From JAIXUI01 sp943373175 (GTDB lineage Bacteria > Bacteroidota > Bacteroidia > UBA7662 > JAIXUI01), in contig CALSBM010000030.1 in the NCBI GenBank assembly GCA_943373175.1, forward strand, positions 1 to 34,798: 34,798 nt of DNA. The letters are read 5' to 3'. Both the position numbers and the translations under genes were made by a program. This document shows, piece by piece, positions 13,750 to 22,000 of the stretch. The notes under the pieces were generated by a model. It saw only the letters and a list, made by a program, of their open reading frames with translations. It had not been told where the DNA came from and searched no databases. The stretch's first letter is position 1. Each line of letters opens with the position of its first letter.

Positions 13750-16014
13750 CTACTTTACAGAAGCTCTGATAATGTTAAGTGCACCACCGGCTTTAAACCA
13801 TTCGATTTGTTGCGCATTGTAGGAATGTAATACTTCAAAAGTATCAGTGCTTCCATCCGAATGCTTCAAGACGATATTCAATGATTGTCCTGGAGCAAAA
13901 GAAGTCAATCCAAGGATATCGATCTGATCATCTTCCAGTATTTTGTTGTAATCGTCCTTATTTGCAAAAGTGAGCGCAAGCATCCCTTGCTTCTTAAGGT
14001 TTGTTTCGTGGATACGAGCGAAAGATTTAACCAACACAGCCCGAACACCAAGGTGACGAGGTTCCATAGCGGCATGTTCGCGGCTAGAACCTTCACCGTA
14101 GTTTTCGTCTCCAACTACGATTGAGCCAATTCCAGCAGCTTTGTATGCTCTCTGAACGTTAGGCACTTCATTGTACGAACCATCTAAGTGATTTTTAACA
14201 CTGTTGGCTTTTTCGTTGAAGAAGTTTGTAGCACCGATTAGGAGGTTGTTGGAGATATTGTCGAGGTGACCACGGAATTTCAACCACGGGCCAGCCATGG
14301 AAATGTGATCGGTAGTACACTTTCCTTTTGCTTTAATCAAGAGTTTGAGATTATGCAAATCAGTGCCTTCCCATGGAGCAAAAGGATCCAACAACTGAAG
14401 ACGGTTAGAAGTGGGGCTTACCTTCACTTCCACACCGGAACCATCAGCAGCAGGAGCCAAGTAACCAGCATCTTCTACTGCAAAGCCACGTGCCGGAAGC
14501 TCTTCTCCAGTTGGGGCATCCAACATAACAGAAACGCCATCTTCATTTATTAACGAATCGGTGAGTGGGTTAAAGCCCAAATCACCGGCTATAGCTAGTG
14601 CAGTAACTAATTCAGGAGAAGCTACAAACGCGTAAGTGTTAGGATTACCATCCTGACGAGCCTGAAAATTTCGGTTAAACGAGTGTACGATGGTGTTTTT
14701 CTCTTTTTTCTCTGCCCCTACCCGACTCCACATGCCAATGCAAGGACCACAGGCATTAGCAAAAACCTTAGCACCAATCTTATCGAAGATGCTAATAAAG
14801 CCATCACGCTCAATGGTGTAGCGTACCTGTTCAGAACCAGGCGTAATGGTAAACTCGGCTTTAGTTTTTAGATTTTTATCGGCTACCTGCTTAGCAAGTG
14901 AAGCTGCACGTGAGATGTCTTCGTAGGAAGAATTGGTACATGAACCAATGAGTCCTACTTCAATTTTGGTTGGCCAGCCATTGGCCTCGGCTACTTCCTT
15001 GACTTTGCTGATAGGCGTTGCCAAGTCTGGCGTAAATGGGCCGTTAAGATGAGGTTCAAGAGTGTCGAGATTGATTTCGATAACCTGATCGAAATATTTT
15101 TCAGGATTGCTATAAACTTCTGGATCAGCAGTAAGATGTTCACGGATATCATCTGCCATATCGGCTACCTGAGCACGACCTGTAGCGCGTAGATAGCGAG
15201 CCATGCTTTCATCGTATCCGAAAGTGGAAGTAGTAGCCCCAATTTCAGCTCCCATATTGCAAATGGTGCCTTTACCGGTACAACTCATGGAAGTTGCGCC
15301 TTCGCCGAAGTATTCTACAACTGCTCCGGTTCCGCCTTTCACGGTGAGAATGCCAGCAACCTTAAGGATAACATCTTTTGCAGAAGTCCAGCCATTGAGA
15401 CGCCCTGTGAGTTTTACCCCAATTAACTTCGGAAATTTAAGTTCCCATGGAAGACCAGCCATAACATCGCAGGCATCCGCTCCTCCAACACCGATGGCAA
15501 TCATACCAAGGCCACCAGCATTTACGGTATGCGAGTCGGTTCCAATCATCATTCCACCAGGAAACGCATAATTTTCAAGTACTACTTGGTGAATAATTCC
15601 AGCTCCAGGTTTCCAGAATCCGATTCCATACTTGTTGGATACGGATGAAAGGAAGTTGAAGACTTCTTCACTTTCAGAGTTAGCAGCTTTCAGGTCTTCA
15701 TTCGCCCCTGTTTTCGCTGTAATTAAGTGATCACAATGAACGGTTGAGGGAACTGCGACTATCGGGCGGCCCGCTTGCATAAACTGAAGGAGTGCCATTT
15801 GTGCTGTAGCGTCTTGCATGGCCACGCGATCTGGGCCAAAATCAACGTAAGAATCTCCTCGTACAAAGGCATTGGAAGGAAGAGACTCCCAAAGGTGGCT
15901 GTAAAGGATTTTTTCGGTAAGGGAAAGTGGACGGCCTACCAACTGACGAGCTGCGGAAACCCGCTCTCCCATTCGGCTGTAAACCGCCTTGATCATATCA
16001 AGGTCAAAGATCAT
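13750..16014 (-). CDS. acnA: Aconitate hydratase, mitochondrial-type
   Basis: TCA-cycle enzyme that interconverts citrate and isocitrate using a 4Fe-4S cluster. At 754 residues it matches the mitochondrial-type aconitase found in Bacteroidota, smaller than AcnA/IRP (~890). Cluster ligands are Cys359 (GSCTNSSYED) and Cys422/Cys425 (ACGPCIGMW). Other conserved segments are STVHCDHL, GTDSHTVNAGG, GVGGADA, GTGAVVEYFG and, in the swivel domain, KCTTDHISMAGPW and GDENYGEGSSREHAA. The frame extends to 16023 through a TTG, but the ATG at 16014 (MIFDLDMIKAVY) is the better start. The symbol acnA is the common annotation; the sequence belongs to the mitochondrial-like branch. It ends at the bidirectional terminator. 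Confidence 0.95.
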   Translation of the reverse strand: MIFDLDMIKAVYSRMGERVSAARQLVGRPLSLTEKILYSHLWESLPSNAFVRGDSYVDFGPDRVAMQDATAQMALLQFMQAGRPIVAVPSTVHCDHLITAKTGANEDLKAANSESEEVFNFLSSVSNKYGIGFWKPGAGIIHQVVLENYAFPGGMMIGTDSHTVNAGGLGMIAIGVGGADACDVMAGLPWELKFPKLIGVKLTGRLNGWTSAKDVILKVAGILTVKGGTGAVVEYFGEGATSMSCTGKGTICNMGAEIGATTSTFGYDESMARYLRATGRAQVADMADDIREHLTADPEVYSNPEKYFDQVIEINLDTLEPHLNGPFTPDLATPISKVKEVAEANGWPTKIEVGLIGSCTNSSYEDISRAASLAKQVADKNLKTKAEFTITPGSEQVRYTIERDGFISIFDKIGAKVFANACGPCIGMWSRVGAEKKEKNTIVHSFNRNFQARQDGNPNTYAFVASPELVTALAIAGDLGFNPLTDSLINEDGVSVMLDAPTGEELPARGFAVEDAGYLAPAADGSGVEVKVSPTSNRLQLLDPFAPWEGTDLHNLKLLIKAKGKCTTDHISMAGPWLKFRGHLDNISNNLLIGATNFFNEKANSVKNHLDGSYNEVPNVQRAYKAAGIGSIVVGDENYGEGSSREHAAMEPRHLGVRAVLVKSFARIHETNLKKQGMLALTFANKDDYNKILEDDQIDILGLTSFAPGQSLNIVLKHSDGSTDTFEVLHSYNAQQIEWFKAGGALNIIRASVK

Positions 16015-16034
16015 GGCATTCAAAAGGATTAAGT

Positions 16035-16068
16035 TTTCGAAAGCGAATTTAGGGACTTACACCCTAAA
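16035..16068 (-). promoter_or_regulatory. Palindromes in the leader of the aconitase gene
   Basis: In the 82-base gap between the kinase operon and aconitase, TTTAGGG (16048-16054) and CCCTAAA (16062-16068) form a perfect 7-base inverted repeat with a 7-base loop. Next to it, TTTCGAAA (16035-16042) is a perfect palindrome. On the minus strand a TAAATTCG box (16051-16044) resembles TAnnTTTG. These may be the aconitase promoter and an operator, or the hairpin may end the kinase operon transcript, although there is no T-run after the stem on that strand. Confidence 0.33.
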
Positions 16069-16096
16069 AAACCCTGAATATTTGAGGTTAATCCAG

Positions 16097-17446
16097 TTAT
16101 TTGCTGGCTTTTTTCGAAATCACTTTTGATTCAGGAAAACTTAACTCAACCAATGTTCCGCCTTCTTCTGGAACATGCAATTTTACTTGACCGCCCATTT
16201 GCTCCATAACCTTTTTTACTACGGCCAACCCTATTCCAGTTGTTTCTACCTCGTCTTTATTGTTTAGCGTTTGGAAAATTTCAAAGACTTTACCATGGTA
16301 ACGTCCTTCTATTCCGGGGCCATTATCGCGTATGAAAACACTTACTCCTTCGGCAGATGATTCTGCGTAAATCCAGATTCGCGGTGATTCGGATTGATTA
16401 AACTGAATGGCATTATAAATCAAATGCTCGAAGATTCGTCTCAGCATGGCTGAATGTGTACGCAATGCAGGGAGATTAACTTCTGTATTAAATTCAAACT
16501 GATAGGATTTTCTGAGTCCTCGAACGATTTGGTCAATCAACGGGTTAAGTGCAACTACTTCTTCCGGTTCTTCGGTTCTGCAAATTCTGGAATATTCCAG
16601 AATTCCATTGATTAATCGTTCCATTCTACGTACCCTGTTTTTAAGGATTTCGAAGTAGCGTTTTGCTTCATCAGATAATTGGGAGTCTTTATCTTCATCA
16701 ATCCATTCTGCCAAGTTATTGATAGCGCGTAGGGGTGACTTTAAATCGTGGGAGGTTACATAAGCGAAGCGATCTAAATCACGGTTAGTTTGCAATAGAA
16801 CTTTGTTTTTAAGAAGTAACTCTTCCGTTTGCTTTTCTAGCAATGCCTGTGATTTTTTATACTTTAGGCTGAATGGACGGTAAACAAGAAACCATAACAC
16901 CAACACTGACAGCAAACTGATAAAAAGAATTACTTTATGTTGAAATCTTAGCTTCGCTTCTCGTTCGGCAGTCTTTTGTAATTCTGCAAATAGCAACTGA
17001 TCAAGTTGATCAAGTGCACTTTTGTGTATAAATAGCAACTTTTTGACTTCGTCGTCATTAAAACTTTCCTGTTGAAGCATTAGTAGTGCGTGCTTATAAA
17101 CGGATTCTACTACTCTGTAAGTTGAGGCAAAAAACGGGTTACCTTCTTCTTTGGTTTCTAAGTAAAACCGTTTCAAGGTTGTTTGACCGTTTCGGATAGT
17201 AGCACTTAATTCCGCCTTTTGTTCAGCGCTTACTACCCCGTAAGGAATAGACAATAACATATTGACAACCCTATAAGTAGAAGTTCTTTGCCTACTTACA
17301 CTTACCATAAAATCGGACTGCAAATCCCACGCTTTCTTTTCAGCTTTAGTCATCCAGAAAGTACCCATAATGTATAAGGCAAATACAATAGCAGTGAACA
17401 AAAAAATGGTTCTTATTCGTTTATATTCACGCATTCTGATTAGCAT
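16097..17446 (-). CDS. Membrane sensor histidine kinase with a degenerate NarX/PilJ-like sensor
   Basis: A 449-residue kinase with two membrane helices (~12-32 and 172-190) bracketing a ~140-residue extracytoplasmic helical domain. A short coiled coil leads to HisKA with phosphoacceptor His233 (FAYVTSHDLKSPLR). The HATPase domain keeps an N-box Asn (LIYNAIQFN), a G1 box DNGPGIEG, an FQTLN F-box and a G2 box TTGIGLAVV. The sensor start SRQRTSTYRV sits where the neighbouring kinase has the NarX-type P-box, but most P-box residues are lost. It has no receiver domain and no response regulator follows. It overlaps the upstream kinase gene by 20 bases (8 if the ATG at 17434 is used). Kinase activity likely, signal unknown. 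Confidence 0.9.
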   Translation of the reverse strand: MLIRMREYKRIRTIFLFTAIVFALYIMGTFWMTKAEKKAWDLQSDFMVSVSRQRTSTYRVVNMLLSIPYGVVSAEQKAELSATIRNGQTTLKRFYLETKEEGNPFFASTYRVVESVYKHALLMLQQESFNDDEVKKLLFIHKSALDQLDQLLFAELQKTAEREAKLRFQHKVILFISLLSVLVLWFLVYRPFSLKYKKSQALLEKQTEELLLKNKVLLQTNRDLDRFAYVTSHDLKSPLRAINNLAEWIDEDKDSQLSDEAKRYFEILKNRVRRMERLINGILEYSRICRTEEPEEVVALNPLIDQIVRGLRKSYQFEFNTEVNLPALRTHSAMLRRIFEHLIYNAIQFNQSESPRIWIYAESSAEGVSVFIRDNGPGIEGRYHGKVFEIFQTLNNKDEVETTGIGLAVVKKVMEQMGGQVKLHVPEEGGTLVELSFPESKVISKKASK

Positions 17447-19052
17447 TTAAAGGCCATGTAAAAAGAAAACTGCTTCCATTGCCTTCTTCCGATTCAACAT
17501 GTATAGAACCATTAACTTCTTCAATAATTTTTTTCACAATAGCTAAACCAACACCAGTACTTTCTGCGACATCCCGCGATTTCAGTGTTTGGAACATTTC
17601 AAAAATCTTATCAAAATACTCTTTAGGAATTCCAGGGCCATTATCCATAATCCGAACTTCGGCCCAATGATTTCCTGTTTTTCTGGCTATCATTTTAATT
17701 TCAGGATTTGGCTTGTTGTTATGTTTTATTGCATTACTGAGTAAATTACCTAGAATTTGTTCAAACTTTATCGGTTCTCCAAAAAGCTCTATTTCTTCTC
17801 CTAAAATTTCAATACTAACTTCGTCTCTATTTACAAGTTGATTAACGGCATCACGAGCTGCTTTTCCAAATTGAAACGTAACTGAGGCAGTTTCAGGGTT
17901 TTGCCTAGTAGCTCTTGAATAAGCCAAAACTCCATTTATTAGGGCTTCCAATCTCGCAACCCTGTTTCTTAACAGCTCAAAATTCTTCCTGATACTTTCT
18001 GTCATTTGGCCTTCCAAATCTTCCTCTATCCAAATGCTAAGGTTAGAAATTGCTCTTAACGGGGCTTTTAAATCATGGGAAACAATGTAGGCAAATCGTT
18101 CCAATTCCAGATTTGACATTTGCAACTTCTCTGAATACAGCGTAAGGGTATGATTGAGGTCGGATAAAGTTGTATTCTGGTCATTGAGCTGTTGCTCCTT
18201 TTCCATCAACGAGGAGTTTGCTCCCTCTAACGCTTTGTTGGATTCCTTTAACCGGTTAGAATAGCTGGTTAAGGTCTTATTCAGCATTTTTAACTCATCA
18301 TGGCGTTCTTCCAGTAAGGCTTCATTCTGAATTAGTGCCTGGTTTGCGTTTAGTAAAGCTGCATTTTTCTCTTTGTTTTTCCGATTTGCGTCTTCTAAAA
18401 AAAGCAGTGTTTTATCCAGCTTATCTAACATTGGCCTAAAAAGCAGAAATCCTTCTGCGAAAATGAGCACTAATACTATCACTAAAATTAGGATAGAAAC
18501 CATTCGAGTTCTTTCCAATTTTGCATTTGCCTTATTTTGAAAATGATAAACTACCTGTTCCATAATTGGCAGAAAAAGAAAAGAAGTTTCTGCAAATTGC
18601 TTTTTGTATCGGTTTAGTGTAGTAAAATTTCCTTTCAATAACCCTCTCTGGTTTATGAAGCGAATAGAATCCGTTATGTTACTCATTACTGAAATATACT
18701 TATCAGCTTCCTTGAGCAAAGTCCTAGTCTCTCGCGTTCCATTCATTCGAATATTCTGAAAAAGACGTTCTTTTCTTAGAGCACGATGAATGGTAAAAAA
18801 AGTATCGGCTTTCAATACAAAATTTTTCGAAACATTATTAAACTCTTTATGAGATTGAATTTCCGCAAGAAGAAATAAATCTTTACTCAGCATTTGCGAA
18901 TACATTCTCTGACGTCCGGCGAGGTTAAGTAAAGCTGCATCTGAGGCTTGTGTAGATAAGCTGTAGTAAACAACTAACTGCCCAACAGACATGATAAGAG
19001 CGATAGAAAACAACGCTAGAATATAGTATCGACGGATTATCTTTGAATTCAT
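17427..19052 (-). CDS. Membrane sensor histidine kinase with NarX/PilJ-type (type IV pili MCP-like) sensor domain
   Basis: A 541-residue kinase. Helices at ~10-30 and ~184-205 enclose a four-helix-bundle sensor that starts with NLAGRQRMYSQML, the P-box-like motif of NarX and PilJ N-terminal domains; in NarX the P-box Arg binds nitrate or nitrite. A long coiled coil (~210-315, repeated NxxL segments) joins HisKA, with His326 in FAYIVSHDLKAPLR. The HATPase has DNGPGIPK, an FQTLKS F-box and STGVGLAIV. The frame extends to 19067, but the ATG at 19052 makes an ATGA overlap with the upstream kinase stop and is preferred. No receiver domain. Ligand unproven: nitrate is only suggested by the motif. 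Confidence 0.9.
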   Translation of the reverse strand: MNSKIIRRYYILALFSIALIMSVGQLVVYYSLSTQASDAALLNLAGRQRMYSQMLSKDLFLLAEIQSHKEFNNVSKNFVLKADTFFTIHRALRKERLFQNIRMNGTRETRTLLKEADKYISVMSNITDSIRFINQRGLLKGNFTTLNRYKKQFAETSFLFLPIMEQVVYHFQNKANAKLERTRMVSILILVIVLVLIFAEGFLLFRPMLDKLDKTLLFLEDANRKNKEKNAALLNANQALIQNEALLEERHDELKMLNKTLTSYSNRLKESNKALEGANSSLMEKEQQLNDQNTTLSDLNHTLTLYSEKLQMSNLELERFAYIVSHDLKAPLRAISNLSIWIEEDLEGQMTESIRKNFELLRNRVARLEALINGVLAYSRATRQNPETASVTFQFGKAARDAVNQLVNRDEVSIEILGEEIELFGEPIKFEQILGNLLSNAIKHNNKPNPEIKMIARKTGNHWAEVRIMDNGPGIPKEYFDKIFEMFQTLKSRDVAESTGVGLAIVKKIIEEVNGSIHVESEEGNGSSFLFTWPLNANQNA

Positions 19053-22000
19053 GCGTTTTTCGGCCATGTGAAGTTAAAAGTCGAACCTTGTCCGAGTTCA
19101 GATTCTACCCAGCATTTTCCACCTTTGTCTTCAATAATTTTCTTGACAATTGCTAGGCCTACTCCAGTACTTTCAACTTTATCGCGAGCATTTAAGGTTT
19201 GGAAAATGACAAATATTTTTTCGTGGTAATCTTTATCTATTCCAGGACCATTGTCAGAAATTCCAAAGCGCCAGAATTTTCCTTCATCATGCCAATGGAT
19301 ATGGATTTCAGGGGCTGGATTAGAATTATACTTAATCGCATTGCTGATGAAATTGGAGAAAACCTGTTCTAAGGACACTTTTTCGGTATTCAGAACAGGA
19401 AAACCGGGTTGAATATCCACTTTAAAATTGGCTGGAGGTGCAAGAAGATTGACTAAATCTGGGATAAACTCCGCCAATTCAATTTTTACCGGACTGGTTC
19501 GCATTCTTCCTGCTCTTGAATAATTAAGAATTCCATTAATTAAGCTTTCCATACGATGCACTCTGCCCCGAAGCATGTTAAACTGTTCTTTAGTTTCGCC
19601 TGAAAGTTGATCTTGAATGTCTTCTTCAATCCAAAGTGACAAGTTATTTATGGCACGAAGCGGCGCTTTTAAGTCATGGGATACCACGTAAGCAAACTGA
19701 TCGAGTTCTCGGTTAATTTTTTCCAAATCTTGGGTGTATTCCCTAAGTTTTGATTCGGATTCCTTGGATTCTGTGACATCCCAGTTAACACCCAACATGC
19801 GAAAAGCCATTCCATTGGGTTCACGATAAACCTTGGCTTTGCCTGCTATATATCGAATTTCGTTACCTCCTTTTACGATTCTAAACTCTGAAGAAAACTC
19901 CTTGTTGCCACTTAACGCTTCCTGAACATCTGCAAAGGCAATATCTTTATCATCCGGATGAAGGGTTGCAGCCCATGCTTCAAAATTACTAGTAAACTGA
20001 TTGGGCTTAACGCCAAAGAGGTTGTAGAGCGTTTCATCCCATACTAAGACATTAGATTTAACATTCCAATCCCAAACACCAAAACCTGCAGCCTGAGTTG
20101 CAAGCTGCATTCGGTCATTTAAAATCCGTAATTTCTCTTCATTAACTTTTCTTTCGGTGATATCGACTCCATAACCAATCACATACGATATCAGGCCATC
20201 AGAACCCTCAACAGGAAACAACCTTCTAAGTCTCCAAACCTGCTCTCCAGCGGGAGTTTCCATTAGCTCTTCATACTCAGAATGACGATTGGTTGAAATA
20301 ACCTCATTAAACTCGGCTCTTCTTTTCTCAGCTATTTCAATCGGGCGGTTGTTATGCCTACAATATTCAAAATCATCGTGCCCAATAATCCAATCTCTTT
20401 TTTCCTTATTTTTTATTGCAGTAGAATTTGCAAATCGGTAACGGTGGTTGAGGTCGAAAACCACCACATCCAAAGGAATACTGTGAAGGATGCTTTCGTA
20501 AAACTCTTTATTATTTAAAATCTCTTTCTGAGCTTTATCGCGCTCCGTTACATTTCGGGCATTAACTACGATCGCGTTTACACTCTCATCTTCAACTAAA
20601 TTGTTCCCTACGGCCTCGAGGTACAAATACTCGCCATCGGCTTTTCTATATCGGAAATTGATTGGATCTGAAACGCCCCCTGATTGAATGCCATAGTTGA
20701 ATTCACCCATGGCCTTTTCAACATCTTCTACATGAACAAATTCAAACACATTTTTACCCGGAAGGCTTCCTTCTTCATAGCCAAACATGCGGTAAAAAGA
20801 TGGACTCATATATTGTATCGTACCATCAGGGGCGATAACTGTGGTGATATCGGAAGAATTCTGAACCAAAGAGCGGAAACGTTTTTCGCTTTGGGCCAAT
20901 TTGGCTTCTGATGCTTCTCTAACTAACGAAGATCCTAACGAATTAGCCAAGTTACTCAGAATACTCTCTTCTGCCGTTGACCAAACCTTGTTTTGAGAAC
21001 AATCGTCAAAGCCAACAAAGCCCCATAATAAATCGCTAACAAATATTGGAAGTACTAAAAGAGAAAGTATTTCTTGCTCTTCCAATAACGGACGTTCTGA
21101 TTCCGGAAAATCTTTAACAAAGCCTTTTATGCTTTTTCCCTCTGTAAAGGCTTCCATCCATCGATGGTAACCGATATCAGACATTGGAAGGTCTTGCAAA
21201 TCGGGATTGTTTAACTGAACAGAAACTCCCCCTTTAACCCATTCAAATCGCTGACTGCTTAACAAAACTCTATTTTCTTCTCTGTTTTCGAAGATATACA
21301 CCCTGTCTGCACTAACTATATCACCGGCAAATTGCAGTGCTTTTTCGACACTATTTCCAAGATCTTGGCTATTTAAAAGTGTAAATGATATGCTATTAAC
21401 CGTTTGAAGCAGTTTTTCGTTGTAAAGCAAATGTTCTTCAAACTTCTTTCTTTCCGTTATATCCTGAGCAGTACCACGTAAGGCATAAACCTTACCTTCT
21501 TCATTAATAACAGGTTTTCCAATACCAAGGATGTACTTTTCTTCCCCTGAAGGGGTAATAATCCGATGTTCAATAGCTTGTTCTTTTCGCTCTTTAAATA
21601 CCAAATCAATAGTCGATTTAAACAAAGGCAATTGATCAGGATAAATGATGGAAAAATAGTCCTGAAGCGTAACTTCTTTTTTCTCTAATCCAAAAATATT
21701 AAACAACTCATCAGACCAAATAACCTTTTGATTATGAAGGTAATACTCCCAGCTTCCGATATGTGCAATTGCTTGTGCTTCATTTAGAAGCATTTGCCTT
21801 TTCAAAATTTCTTCTTCTGTTTTCTTTCTTTCAGTAATGTCCCTGATAATAGCCATCACATAGCCTTTGCCTTCTAGGCTAAGGTATCGAACATTGGCTT
21901 CTACCGGAAAAAGCTCCCCAGTTTTTCGCTTGTTGAGGCCTTCAACTAACGCATTTCCGTTTCGTTTAAGCTCAGTCAAATGTTTTTCCCACGAACCGGG

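Noticed and set aside
15203..15571. 122-residue plus-strand frame opposite aconitase
   Set aside because: It is antisense to conserved aconitase motifs. The Pro/Thr/Ser-rich composition is a mirror of Gly-rich aconitase codons and no domain is recognisable.
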